This document shows positions 38,455 to 51,985 of a stretch of 64,000 nucleotides of DNA, piece by piece (positions within the stretch are counted from its first letter, which is position 1; each line of letters opens with the position of its first letter). Position numbers and translations under genes: made by a program. Under the pieces are notes generated by a model. The model saw only the letters and a list, made by a program, of their open reading frames with translations, was not told the DNA's origin and made no database searches. Source of the DNA: Doris montereyensis (lineage: Eukaryota > Mollusca > Gastropoda > Nudibranchia > Dorididae); the NCBI GenBank assembly GCA_037039925.1, contig JAXRKP010000079.1, forward strand, positions 442,927 through 506,926. Direction: 5' to 3'.

Positions 38455-39340
38455 ACTAAACTAGCTTTAGATCTAGAATTTATAATCTAGATCTAGACTA
38501 GATCTACATGTCTTTTTGTGCACCGCGGCAGACGAGACAACGGTGGTGATGATGTTCAAGCCGATCAACAGGTCTTCCATCTATGATTTTTAACGCTCTA
38601 GAGTTAAATACTATTTGCCAAGGTTCCTTTGATTACAATGAAGTGGTAATAAGTAGATATAGATCTATAACTAGAGCCTGGATGTTCAGATTTATTTCAC
38701 GAGGCTATATGAATAGAAGAGAGTTCCTTCTTATCACAAGTGGCTTCTTTATGATGTGTTCTGAGGAGGTTTATTTTCAAAAGTTCTTATTCATGGAAGG
38801 ATATATACTAGAATCTAGATCTAGACTAGATTCTATATCATAGTAGGCTACATGATGTGAAAAACAAACCGATGTCTACTGTGGGAATACTCTATAGAGA
38901 CCTATAATCTAGATATAGATTTATTTAGAGAATTCATTGTTTGCAGCTTTAGATTTAGATCTAGTACATTGATTTTTTAGCAATATCCCACTCAATATAG
39001 AGAGTTTCGAAATTCTCAACTCACTTTTATGACTTTTATTCTGGAGGCAGACCCCTTGGACGTCCCCCCCCCTTGTTTTTCACTAGAGGTTCTCACATAA
39101 TCAGGAGGGAGACTTTTCAATGGCGATGCCCCCCTCCTCCCACCCTCCTGATATTCACTTCATGCCCATTTAAAAAATTGGCAACTATTATTATCTGGCC
39201 AAACATTCCTTGTATCACCAGGTTATCAATGTAAAGTAAAGTAGTATTAAGATGTAGATCTATGCACTATACAAGTAAATCTAATCTATATCTATATGTC
39301 AGCACTCTGATGTCCTGTTTGACCCAGAAATGGTTGATCA
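38455..39340. repeat. Region rich in TAGATCTAG palindromes
   Basis: Many scattered copies of TAGATCTAG and CTAGATCTAGA (for example 38460-38510, 38660, 38815-38830, 38905, 38955, 39255), recurring at 39643 and 39872-39920. They do not form a regular array. No gene is visible. Confidence 0.5.
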
Positions 39341-39950
39341 GATAGGAATACCTAGCCAAATTAAAAAGAAAGGGAATTAAGTTAAAATATGGGGGGTGGG
39401 GGGGTTGTACAGGTGGGCCCCCCCCCTGATTAAGTTATTAAGTGGAAAAAAGAGGGGTGGGGGTTCAGGCCTACTCAAAATCAAAATTCTTAGGCTATAT
39501 AGAATAGATACTCAATTTAAAATATTTATATCTGATAATTACCGCTATTTGGCATACGATTTAAGCACCACCTGGCCACTGTTTTTAGTTACACTCATTT
39601 TTGGTTCAAAGAGACACCACATCTTAGGCAGTGCCTATGTTTAGATCTAGATCCCTATAAATGCAATTTAATTTATGTCAGAGGACATCCACTTTTCTTC
39701 TTTGATTAATAATTTAATCCTACAGAGCCTCTAATTTTATGTCATTAAAGCTCAGTCCTTATTTACCCAAAATTTTAGTTGAGGGTGAATTCCATGGACA
39801 TGAAACCACAACAGAAGAAAAACCTCAGTGTAACAAAATCCTATGTGTGTGTTTAATTTGTTACTTTAAGTTGTAGATCTATATACAGCTAGGATTGAAA
39901 TCTATCTAGGCCTAGATCTAGTAATAAATTTAGATGTCATTGAGATCTCA
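39341..39950. other. Unassigned sequence
   Basis: No gene recognised. Contains G and C homopolymers around 39392-39425. Confidence 0.4.
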
Positions 39951-39954
39951 GGGG

Positions 39955-40200
39955 TTTTGGTAGGATTTTAAATTATACCAGGACTGCCCTGTAAATTGAA
40001 CAGCCAAGGGTTCTTTAAAGTGCACAGAGTAATTTGACATCGTCTGTCTCCGATGAGCCTAAGGTGTTGATCCACCCACCCGGACCAAGGGGAAAAATCT
40101 GCTTGAAAATACTTAAGGAAACTTCAACCGTTGGGGCTTAAACCCACAACCTTCTAATCGAGAGGCTGACGCCTTGCCTCTGGACCACCGTGTCTCCCTA
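39955..40200 (-). mobile_element. SINE-B copy 2 (minus)
   Basis: Same ordered blocks as 25180-25463: GGACTGCCCTGTAAATTG then AACAGCC, GTCTGTCTCCGATGAG, GATCCACCCACCCGGACCA and a terminal ATCGAGAGGCTGACGCCTTG. On the minus strand the head carries a tRNA-like A and B box. It lies about 700 bp upstream of the CHSY exon. Confidence 0.65.
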
Positions 40201-40899
40201 CAGTAAAGGATAGGTGGAACTGCTTTTAACTTCAGATTGGAAAACTTCAAGTAAAATAAGGATTAAACCTGATTCAGTGATCAATATATATTATATTCAT
40301 TTGAAGTCTCAAGGTGTGGTCGTTTAATGTGTTTACACATACCATACATGTGAGTTTGATATCTGATATCTGTAACAGAATATGCATTCATCAAGTTCTT
40401 ACACGTTAATTTCCTTTCTAATATTGACAACTTAGTTCAGTTGTCAATATTTGTCTAATGAGACTAAACCACTCTGCTTTGAACAATCATAATAATTTTG
40501 TGTGTAATCTTTTTTTTTATTTTCCTCTCACAGCTGCATGGATTTTCATGGAAACCCCATCTGTGACGTGGCTCTTACTGTGTGAAAATGTTGGGCTTCA
40601 TTGATGAATTCAACCTTAATGCATTGGATCCTCCTGGTTTTCAAAGAAACCATGATTACTGCTTAAAGTTTTTGTGGATTGAAATAGATGATACTGGCAC
40701 CAGTCAATAGATTTAGTTTTATTTTTTCGTGTGTGAGTGTGTGTGCTATTTCATGGAGATATCAAAGATATAATTGTGTTGATGTCATATGTTGGTTTCC
40801 CCATGTTTCAGATTCAATAATTGGTAAAAGGACAAGCACAGGCACACATAATTTATTTTATGCGGCTATTCTCTGTCAGATTTTTTTTTGTATGGTAAA

Positions 40900-41745
40900 A
40901 TGTCTAATAAAATTCAAATGAATGGAGTCTGCAGGCAAGGCTTTGCCACCAAGAAACACCACACAGTGAAGAGTTACACATCCACCTGCCTGTCAGTGAT
41001 CTTTGGTATCATCATGGGTGTGATGCTGGTCAACTGGTGCAAAGTCAGTGTCATATCACACTGTGGAATGAAAGGAATGTGTTGCAAAGAAATCAGATTG
41101 GGGACGGGCAACATCCCGCCACCAGAGGAAGTGACTGTTGAGAATGCAGAGCAAGAAATAGATAGCGATAACAAGGAAAGGATAATTTTGTTTTTGTTGG
41201 CATCATGACGGCCAAAAAATTTATCGATAATCGAGGTCTAGCTTCGCACAGAACTTGGGCCAGTAAAATCAACGGCAAGGTGATGTTTTTCTCTAGTGAA
41301 GGATCCACTTCCAGCTTCGATGTGCCAGTCGTGGCTCTGTCTGGGGTAGATGATCATTACCCTCCACAAAAGAAATCTTTCATGATGTTGAAATACATGT
41401 ATGACCATTTCCTGGAAAAGTATGAATGGTTTATGAGAGCTGATGATGATGTATTCATAAAGGAGATAAATTGGATGAGTTTCTTCGAGGAATTAACAGC
41501 TCCCAGGCGCTTTATTGGACAGGCAGGGACGGGGAAAAGCAGACGAGTTGGGGAAGCTGGCTCTCACATCTCAAGAGAATTTCTGTATGGGTGGACCCGG
41601 GATGATATTCAGTAGAGAAACTCTCCGTCGAATGGCGCCACACATCAGTTATTGTCTACGCCACTTATTTACGTCTCATGAAGATGTGGAGATTGGTCGT
41701 TGTGTGCGCAAATTTGCTGGAATACAGTGCACTTGGGCATATGAG
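40900..41745 (+). CDS. CHSY1: Chondroitin sulfate synthase (CHSY-like), first coding exon, two frame breaks
   Basis: Type II Golgi glycosyltransferase that extends chondroitin chains by adding alternating GlcA and GalNAc; only its N-terminal part is here. From ATG 40900 (or 40918) a short cytosolic tail leads to a membrane anchor (CLSVIFGIIMGVMLVNW), then a linker (PPPEEVTVENAEQEID). A frame change at 41174-41186 leads into DNFVFVGIMTAKKF (41181 on), HRTWASKINGKVMFFSSEGS, YPPQKKSFMMLKYMYDH and YEWFMRADDDVFIK, the GT31 donor-binding acidic motif. A second change at 41531-41545 leads to ELGKLAL, NFCMGGPGMIFSRETLRRM, HEDVEIGRCVRKFAGIQC and TWAYE. The exon ends at 41745 before GTAAGT, phase 0. 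These blocks are family hallmarks of CHSY1/CHSY3; which paralogue is not resolved. Both breaks are at short A/G runs, so assembly indels are as likely as pseudogenisation. The downstream exons and the GT7-type domain were not found in the window. Confidence 0.85.
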
Positions 41746-41751
41746 GTAAGT
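41746..41751 (+). other. Splice donor of the CHSY exon
   Basis: GAG/GTAAGT matches the metazoan donor consensus and falls where family similarity stops. Confidence 0.8.
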
Positions 41752-41755
41752 AAAT

Positions 41756-42338
41756 TGTATGTAAATAATGTATCCAAATGTAAAATATACATTGTTTGTT
41801 TTCCGTTATTAACAGATTTGAATTAGGCGCAAGGTTTCTTTTTTGTATTTAAAAGCTTGTTATTTTCTGTTCAGTAACTCTCAGTGACTTTCAGTAATCT
41901 GTCTCTTTAGGTTTGTAGGTTTTCTTATTACAAAATTTAAAACTGTTTGTTTTTGCCTTTAAACTCAACTCTAAAGTGACATATTTGTAGACAGACTTTC
42001 CCCTTTTTATTTATGTTTTTGTTACATAATTCAACTTTAAGGTGTTGTATTGTATGTAAATAATGTATCCAAATGTAAAATATACATTGTTTGTTTTCCG
42101 TTATTAACAGATTTGAATTAGGCGCAAGGTTTCTTTTGTATTTAAAAGCTTGTTATTTTCTGTTCAGTAACTCTCAGTGACTTTCAGTAATCTGTCTCTT
42201 TAGGTTTGTGGGTTTTCTTATTACAAAATTTAAAACTGTTTGTTTTTGCCTTTAAACTCAACTCTAAAGTGACATATTTGTAGACAGACTTTCCCCTTTT
42301 TATTTATGTTTTTGTTACATAATTCAACTTTAAGGTGT
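41756..42338 (+). repeat. ~295-bp tandem duplication in the CHSY intron
   Basis: Two nearly identical direct copies, 41756-42049 and 42051-42338, each starting TGTATGTAAATAATG and ending CAACTTTAAGGTGTTG. They differ by a few indels and substitutions, indicating a recent duplication starting only ~10 bp inside the intron. Confidence 0.9.
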
Positions 42339-43005
42339 TGATTTCGCTGTTGTTGCTGTGCGCTCACCATGAGGGGGTTCTTTGCTTTCCTTCTTTCACA
42401 TATTTTTCATCTTGCTGTTTCCTCTTAATTCACCCTGAGATCACCGCAATGGTGGGGAGGGCTAAATTTCAAAGAAACACAATGGAGTGTATTTTTGTAC
42501 CAAAGTGAAGTTGACATCGTAAATATAATTACTGAGGGTTTCGACTCCATGAAGTTCTCACCACAAGTATGGATGAGAAGCAAGTGTGATTATATTTTAT
42601 ACACACCTGTAGTGATATATTGTTTGCCCCCTCACTTTCACTTTCCACTATCATTCTCATCTTAAAAACATCCATCATTACTTTATGATTAAGCCTATTG
42701 TTTTAGAGATAAAAAATGACCAGATCTATTGATGGTCAGAAGGAAATCAAATTATTTTCTACTGATATTTAATTCATTTCGCTTCTTGTGGGTGGTCGGT
42801 GGCACTGCTGGTAGGTCCTACCTCTTTCCACTCAATCTTTAACTTTCACATCTTTCTTTACCAGTTTCAAGGGGGGGGGATAGTGTATGGTTGCACCATG
42901 TGGGTCATACTTCCTTGTTTTGATTCTTTCATCCTGCTGTTTTCTCTGATTTCACCATGAGATCATTGTATACCAGCGGTGGGAGGAGAAAATTCAAATC
43001 AAACT
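42339..43005. repeat. Dispersed ~100-bp repeat D, two copies, otherwise unassigned
   Basis: 42400-42475 (ATCTTGCTGTTTCCTCTTAA, TCACCCTGAGATCACCGCAA, TGGTGGG) and 42920-42998 (ATCCTGCTGTTTTCTCTGAT, TTCACCATGAGATCATTG, GGTGGGAGGAG) are related. A third copy is at 50472-50525. No coding signal. Confidence 0.6.
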
Positions 43006-43006
43006 A

Positions 43007-43163
<157 letters not shown>

Positions 43164-43411
43164 TTTATTTTCGCTCTGATTCCCTGGATTCCCTGTACTT
43201 GCCCACCGATGTGCTACTACTGTCACTCTCTTCCTCTTCATCCATATCAGCACACAGAAGATTGCTTGAGTTGCGATAGAACGCTTAAAATGGGGGACTC
43301 CATTGGGTAGAAATACCTCTCCGCCCCTTGTCACTCTTCTCTGAATCTACAGTTACTTTTATAAAACAAATGTATACGTCGATATATCCAATCTTGACTG
43401 TATATATATGG

Positions 43412-43480
<69 letters not shown>
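43412..43480. repeat. (AT)n microsatellite
   Basis: About 34 AT units with one TGTA interruption. Confidence 0.97.
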
Positions 43481-44210
<730 letters not shown>

Positions 44211-44399
44211 TATATGTAACTTAGCAGTTTTGATTGTGTACGTGGTAAAGGTTGTTTTGCTTATAGCGGCAAATGTAAAAAACCGAATGGTAGCAGTACG
44301 TCTGGTACTTACTACATAAACGTCGCCTTTAGTATCTAACACCACAAAGATAGAACGGCTGGGCGAAACCCAGTTTCTGCTCACGAGTTAACTGGTGCT

Positions 44400-44660
<261 letters not shown>

Positions 44661-45357
44661 CCGCCCTTATTTTCTTGTCTCGCTCAAAAGTAAAACGCAC
44701 ACCGTCATCATGAGTTCTTTGACTTATCTTAACCCCATCCATCATCCCAGGAGAGACAATAGATGTGAATGTGGAGACATGTACCTTCCTCCTTTCTCCC
44801 CATCTCTCGGACTCTTTCTTTCACCCATTATCTTTCACTCATCTTTTCACCATTACATATTAGCGCGGAGAGACAGCAGTTTTGTTGGGGGGGGGGGGCT
44901 GGTGGTGCGCGAAACGACGGATGGAAAGAACGGGTGCCGACGACTGGCGCTACTCTCCCACATGTTTTCACACCAGATGCGCAACCGGAAGTCAAGTGCG
45001 AAGAGCACACATCAGGAGCCTTGCTTGCGGTGCTAGCTATGCTACTAAATGAAATGCTGGTCTTGAACAGTAGGTGAGGTTAAAATGGTTTGTTGAAGAG
45101 AAAGGTGGATCTCACTTGGACGCGCTTGTGGGTGTGTCTCACAGTTCACGTTGTTCGAGTGCACTAGTCTAGTTTTGTTCCTTGAACGAATACCTCCTTG
45201 ATTAATAAGCACGAAGGCTTATTTTTCTATTAATTTTCTTATTCTTTTTGTTAAAAAGATCTGCATTGCAATGGTATCCTAAACCTTTCATATATTACGG
45301 GTGAAAATGCTGGTAGGCATATGAGCCGTTATCTTTCCAATAATATTAACAGTGATA
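44661..45357. other. Unassigned sequence
   Basis: No gene recognised; a G run lies at 44887-44899. Confidence 0.4.
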
Positions 45358-45410
45358 CTGCTACTGCTGATGCTACTACTACTATACTACTACTACTACT
45401 ACTACTGCTG

Positions 45411-45464
<54 letters not shown>

Positions 45465-45495
45465 ATACTAATCCTAATCCTAATAATAATAATGC
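45358..45495. repeat. (ACT)n microsatellite
   Basis: Imperfect ACT repeat of about 130 bp grading into CTAATC and AAT units. Confidence 0.95.
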
Positions 45496-45667
45496 TGCTG
45501 CTACGACTACTTATGGAACTGACACCACGTAGGAATTCTTCAAAGAGTAAAATACAGATGAAACAATGTCACGGGTTGATTTTGTACGCTGACTGGTATT
45601 GTTATTGTTATTGTTTGAGCTTGGACTAGTCTGGACCAGATATATCACAATCTATAGCTATAAATTA

Positions 45668-46392
45668 TATAAAACTGTACATCTCAAACTTTGACCGCTC
45701 TAAACTCAGAAACCACTGCACCCACAACCTCCATATTTCGCATGTATATTTCAAATAACCTGCTTTTCAGTATTTTAATTGATTGCGAAAAGATTGTTTT
45801 CCTGCGATACGAAGCTTTTTACTGTTATTGTTACTCATTCCTTCATTTCAAGTCATAAGATATGCGATGAAAAGCCCGCCTAACCTAAGTGTATCGAATA
45901 TTGTATCGGTACTTGATATCATCACCCTGCACCCGGTGACCTATTGCGTAGTTTATCGTTAAAAAAAAAGAATGGGGTAAAAAGTACTCATAATTATCAT
46001 TGTTTACGGGCATGCTTGATAAAAAACTGTACATCTCACTTTGACCGTTCTAATAATCTCAGGAACCACTGCACTCATAACCGCCATATTTCACATGTGG
46101 ATTTCAAATAAACTGCTTTAGGTTCTTAGCGAATAAATTCTTGGGTCAAATCAGTACTTTAAGTGATTAGAAAAACATTGCTTTGGCTGCGATCCACGAA
46201 ACTTTTTTATTCTTATCGTCACCCATTGCTTTATTTCTGGTCACTAGCTATGCAATGAAAAACTCGCCTAATCTAAGTATCGAATACTTGATATCACCCT
46301 GCACCTGGCAATCTATTGTGTACTTCATCGTTGAAAAAAAGAATGTGGTTTAAAAGTACTCATAATCATCATTGTCTATAGGCATGCTTGTT
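45668..46392 (+). repeat. ~355-bp tandem duplication
   Basis: Two direct copies, about 45668-46018 and 46023-46392, share AAACTGTACATCTCA, TTTGACCG, CCACTGCAC, CATATTTC, CGCCTAA, CACCCTGCACC and GGCATGCTTG in order. They are clearly diverged (indels in runs and a ~30-bp insertion in copy 2), so the event is older than that at 41756. Confidence 0.8.
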
Positions 46393-46469
46393 GTATACAC
46401 TCGTGTAGGTGTCATTTCCACTATATGGTTTTCCTCATTCAGTTGTAATTAAACGAGTACCCGACTGAA

Positions 46470-46745
46470 AGGGGGCTCTGTGGTACAGAGGCAAGGTGTT
46501 GGACTCTCAACCAAAAGATCGTGGGTTCGTGGCCCGACAGATTGCAGAATTGTTTTGAGTAAAACCCACTTATCCCCACCCTCCTACCCCGTACCCTTAC
46601 TGGTCTAGACAGATGGATCAAGTCCTAGTCCCATCGGAGAAAAACGACACAAAGGAAGTCCTGTGTGGGGATCACGACACTCCCTCACCGTTTATAGGGC
46701 AGACCTGGCGAAATGAAAAGGATATTCCAAGACCCACGAGATCAC
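46470..46745 (+). mobile_element. SINE-B copy 3 (plus)
   Basis: Clear tRNA-like head: GGGGGCTCTGTGGTACAGAG (A-box region) and GATCGTGGGTTCGTGGCC (B-box region) with CAAGGTGTTGGACTCTCAA between. The body has GATGGATCAAGTCCTAGTCC, CATCGGAGA, GTGGGGATCACGACAC and TAGGGCAG, the complement of blocks in the other two copies. Confidence 0.7.
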
Positions 46746-46894
46746 ATAATATATTATGTAGATACGGGTCAAATCAAATACAAAAAATTAAAAACCGGCA
46801 GAAAGACAGCATCTTGGTCGCCCTTTGGAGGCATGACGTAACCGTAGAAAGCTTTGGCGTTCATTGTATGTAATACACACTTTATAATCTCATT

Positions 46895-47180
46895 TCTGTC
46901 ATGTTTTCATGGGAAGAGCTCTGGTGTTCTTTGCATACAGACATATTTTCATGGAAAGAGCTCTGGTGTTCTTTGCATACAGTCATATTTTCATGGAAAG
47001 AGCTCTGGTGTTCTTTGTGTACAGTCATATTTTCATGGACAGAGCTCTGGTGTTCTTTGCATACAGACACATTTTCATGGGAAGAGCTCTGGTGTTCTCT
47101 GCATACAGTCATATTTTCATAGACAGGTGTTCTTTGCGCACAGTCATATTTTCCTGTAAGAATTCTGGAGTTATTTGCAT
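46895..47180. repeat. 42-bp minisatellite, ~6-7 copies
   Basis: Unit contains TTTTCATGGAAAGAGCTCTG, GTGTTCTTTGCATACAG and TCATA. Forty-two is 14 codons, so several frames stay open on both strands; these are not considered genes. Confidence 0.95.
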
Positions 47181-47960
47181 ACAATTGTATTTTTCCGTGA
47201 AGAGCTTTTATGCGTTCTTTGTATAGTTATATTCTCTAGGAAGAGCTAGCTAAGGCGTTCTTTGTAAAGTCACATTCTTGTATAGTTATATTCTCTAGGA
47301 AGAGCTAGCTAAGGCGTTCTTTGTATAGTCACAATCTCTAGGAAAAGCTAGCTAAGGCGTTCTTTGTATAGTCACAATCTCTAGGAAGAGCTAGCTAAGG
47401 CGTTCTTTGCATAGTCATATTTTCTAGGAAGAGCTAGTTAAGGTCTTCTTTGTATAGTCGTATTCTCTAGGAAGAGCTAGTTAAGGTGTTCTTTGTATAG
47501 TCGTATTCTCTAGGAAGAGCTAGCTAAGACGTTCTTTGCGTAGTCACATTCTCTAGGATACTAGGAAGAGCTAGCCAAGGCGTTCTTTGCGTAGTCACAT
47601 TCTCTAGGATACTAGGAAGAGCTATCCAAGGCGTTCTTTGCGTAGTCACATTCTCTAGATACTAGGAAGAGCTAACCAAGGCGTTCTTTGCGTAGTCACA
47701 TTCTCTAGGATACTAGGAAGAGCTAACCAAGGCGTTCTTTGCGTAGTCACATTCTCTAGGATACTAGGAAGAGCTAGCCAAGGCGTTCTTTGCGTAGTCA
47801 CATTCTCTAGGATACTAGGAAGAGCTAGCCAAGGCGTTCTTTGCGTAGTCACATTCTCTAGGAAGAGCTAGCCAAGGCGTTCTTTGCGTAGTCACATTCT
47901 CTAGGAAGAGCTAGCCAAGGCATTCTTTACGTACAATAATATTTTTCTGTAAGGAGTTTT
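47181..47960. repeat. 43-53-bp minisatellite related to the preceding one, ~16 copies
   Basis: Unit contains GTTCTTTGCGTAGTCACATT, CTCTAGGA and AGAGCTAGCCAAGGC, with an optional TACTAGGA insert giving the longer period (47540-47830). Shares GTTCTTTG, AGTCA and AGAGCT with the 42-bp array, so one evolved from the other. It ends at the SINE-A insertion. Confidence 0.9.
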
Positions 47961-47975
47961 GGTGTTCTTTGCATG

Positions 47976-48276
47976 AAGAAGTAAAGTATCTTCAATGCCC
48001 TTCCGGCCCATAGAGCCGGAACATATCCCGGTTTCTGTAGCGTGAATCGCAACAGGTTATTATGACCCCCTTTTGGACAGAACGCTAGTTTGACGCAAGT
48101 TGTTACTCCCAAAGCTATTGTGTGTACCCATTTGCACTTGGGTCGAGTGGGGAAAAGGGGTTTTGAATGTTTTCCCCATGGAACACAACGTCGGAACTAG
48201 CTTTGCTAAGATTGATTCGAGCTTCGAGACCTCATGACCCTAAGTCCGGCATCCCAACCACTCGGCCACCGACGCC
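47976..48276 (-). mobile_element. SINE-A copy 2 (minus), best-preserved head
   Basis: Read minus from 48276: GCGTCGGTGGCCGAGTGGTT is a near-perfect Ser/Leu-type tRNA A box region, and AAGCTCGAATC is the B box. The body follows with CCGACGTTGTGTTCC, CCCCACTCGACCCAAGTGC, AAATGGGTAC and CTTTGGGAGTAAC, ending ATACTTTACTTCTTC. It is inserted at the end of the 46895-47960 minisatellite. Confidence 0.75.
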
Positions 48277-48584
48277 ATACAGCCTTTGTTTAATTTCTAT
48301 GCGATCCACGTCACCCATTTTGTAAGAATATACGTATTAGGAGCGCTGAAAGCAAGTTATCCAAACCATGCATCACCATTCTTTTATCTTATTAAATTTC
48401 ATAGCATTGCTGCGTCTGATTGGTATTTTGCTATTGCAATACACATGTACTACTTAATTTCACTTTAGACTCAATCAGACTCACTCACAGTGAAATGTTA
48501 ATGTCATACATTGTACACATGAAGTACTTGGCATCATTGGTGTTCTTTTGCTTCCCTTCATTTTAAGCTCACAATTATATGAAT

Positions 48585-48640
48585 TTTGCCCTGACTGCTC
48601 GGTAAAACAGCCAAGGGATTTCATGTCTAACGTGCATTCT
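48585..48640 (-). mobile_element. SINE-B partial copy
   Basis: CCCTGACTGCTCGGTAAAAC then AGCCAAGGGATTTCATGTC and AACGTGCA match the body of 25205-25260. The rest is lost into a CT-rich repeat. Confidence 0.5.
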
Positions 48641-48829
48641 CTGCCTCTGTCTGTCTCCTGTCTGTCTGTCTGTCTCTCTTTCTCTTTGCTTCTCCAAAGC
48701 TCATCATCCATCAGCCTTCTTCCTCCCGTCTCGTGGAGTGAATGTTTTAACCGTATTACTGGTTTCTCTCCTTTCTCTCTCTCTTGAGATTCCCCTCCCT
48801 CCCTCCGTCTCTCTATATATATATCTCTC

Positions 48830-48882
<53 letters not shown>

Positions 48883-49144
48883 GTCTGTCTGTCTGTCTGT
48901 ATCTGTCTCTCTCTCTCTCTCTATATATCTCTCTAACGAAACTCTCGTTAGAATTGAACATCTACAATAATATAGTCGTAAGAGCAACTTTATTTCTATC
49001 AAGAAGAAAGGCATGAAAATGTAAAATCCAAAGTGCTTAGGTTGGTTTAGTTTTAATGATCTCTCAATGCCCCCTTGGGTCTCAGATGAGAAAGAACTCT
49101 CTCTTTGTGGATCTAATCTCTCTCTCTCTATCTCTCTCTCTCTC

Positions 49145-49218
<74 letters not shown>

Positions 49219-49580
49219 CCTCTGTGTGTGTGTGTGTGAGTGTCGCTCTGGAAAACACTCTCTCTCTCTCTCTCTCTGGAAAATGATGTCTACAACCGGA
49301 ATATTTACACACTCGTGTACGTGTGGCTGAGAGAGGGATGGAAGGATAGCTCTTGCCGTCTCTGGAGTCTCTCTCCTCTCTCTCTCTCTCTCTCTCCAGA
49401 ACGACTGATTGTGTAACTCTCTCTCACTAATAAAAGGAAGTCTAAATAGAAACACTCATTCTCGAGGAAGAATGGCTCTCTCTCTCGAGTTAATCTAGGA
49501 GGAGATCTCTCTCTCTCTCTCTCTCTCTCTTATCTGACTACTTAAGCTCTCTCTCTCTCTCTCTCTCTCTAATAATAATC
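48641..49580. repeat. Cluster of CT, CTGT and AT microsatellites
   Basis: CT/TGTC runs at 48650-48690, 48770-48945, 49118-49146, 49258-49277, 49366-49397 and 49506-49570, and an (AT)n tract at 49147-49215. Unassigned sequence lies between. Confidence 0.9.
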
Positions 49581-50629
<1,049 letters not shown>

Positions 50630-50817
50630 TGGCTTTTGAGCAATGAAAGGTAGTCACAATGCTCACAGTGCACTCTTTTGTCATGGCGAGGCGATGGGTA
50701 CCGATGCAAAGGGTTTCTGGTTCAGTTCTATCTGATGCCCGTGATGGGGTTTTTTCTCTCTCCTTTTGTTCCTTTATATAACTTCTCTCATCTTTTTGGC
50801 ACTGTGGGGTTCTAGCG
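50630..50817 (+). mobile_element. SINE-C copy 2
   Basis: GGCGATGGGTACCGATGCAA at 50673 and the following GTTCAGTTCTATCTGATGCC match 19090 and 51830. The tail runs through TGTGGGGTTC and CAAATGCATGTCCTTATTTG straight into the 32-bp array. Confidence 0.55.
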
Positions 50818-51828
50818 TCAAATGCATGTCCTTATTTGTAATTCCATGTCTAATTCATGTACTTATTCGTAACTTCCATGTCTAATTCATGTACTTATTC
50901 GTAACTTCCATGTTTATTTCATGTACTTATTCGTAAGTTCCATGCCTATTTCATGTACATATTCGTAACTTCCATGTCTAATTCATGTACTTATTCGTAA
51001 CTTCCATGTATATTTCATGTACTTATTCGTAACTTCCATGCCTAATTCATGTACGCATTAGTAACTTCCATGTCTAATTCATGTACGTATTAGTAACTTC
51101 CATGTCTAATTCATGTACGTATTAGTAACTTCCATGTCTATTTCATGTAATCATTTGTAACTTGCCATGTATATTTCATGTACTTATTCGTAACTTCCAT
51201 GCCTAATTCATGTACGCATTAGTAATTTCCATGTCGAATTCATGTACGTATTAGTAACTTCAATGTCTAATTCATGTACGTATTAGTAACTTCAATGTCT
51301 AATTCATGTACGTGTTGGTAACTTCAATGTCTAATTCATGTACGTATTAGTAACTTCAATGTCTAATTCGTGTACTTATTCGTAACTTCCATGTCTATTT
51401 CATGTACTTATTCGTAACTTCCATGTCTAATTCGTGTACTTATTCGTAACTTCCATGTCTAGTTCATGTCCTTATTCGAACTTCCATGCCTAATTCATGT
51501 ACGCATTAGTAACTTTCATGTCTATGTCATGTACATATTCGTAACTTCCATGTCTAATTCATGTACTTATTCGTAACTTCCATGTCTAATTCATGTACTT
51601 ATTCGTAACTTCCATGTCTAGTTCATGTCCTTATTCGGAACTTCCATGTTTAATTCGTGTCCTTATTCGTAATTCCATGTCTAATCCATGTCCTTATTCG
51701 TAACTTCCATGCCTAATTCGTGTACTTATTCGTAACTTCCATGTCTAATTCGTGTACTTATTCGTAACTTCCATGTCTAATTTATGTCCTTGTTCGTAGC
51801 TTCCATGCCTAATTCGTGTCTCTTTTCA
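50818..51828. repeat. 32-bp minisatellite, ~31 copies, between SINE-C copies
   Basis: Unit: CTTATTCGTAACTTCCATGT then CTAATTCATGTA. The first and last units grade into SINE-C tail sequence on the left and into a second SINE-C body on the right. Variants with ACGTATTAG cluster at 51045-51360. Confidence 0.95.
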
Positions 51829-51985
51829 ACGCAAAGGTCTCCAGTCCAGTTCTGTCGGATGTCCATAAGCAGTGTTTTTTTCTCTCTTTGGTCCATTGTA
51901 TTTTGACTCGTTTTTGCTCCTGTGGGTTTTTTGTAAAAAACGTCTGATTTATGTCCTTATTGGTAACTTTCATGGTGTAATATTT
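51829..51985 (+). mobile_element. SINE-C copy 3
   Basis: CAACGCAAAGGTCTCCAGTC, CAGTTCTGTCGGATGTCC, TTTTTTTCTCTCTTTGGTCC and CTCCTGTGGGTTTTTTG parallel copy 2; the tail has ATGTCCTTATTGGTAACTTT. It separates two different minisatellites. Confidence 0.6.

Noticed and set aside
46854..47226. Overlapping open frames of ~100 codons with 14-residue repeats
   Set aside because: A 42-bp repeat is a multiple of three, so open frames on both strands are expected.
48200..48276. tRNA-Ser/Leu gene on minus
   Set aside because: Excellent A box, but the block continues into a SINE body shared with 596-895 and there is no closing acceptor stem.
50818..51828. CRISPR-like array of ~32-bp repeats
   Set aside because: Repeats are contiguous without unique spacers, in a clearly eukaryotic context.
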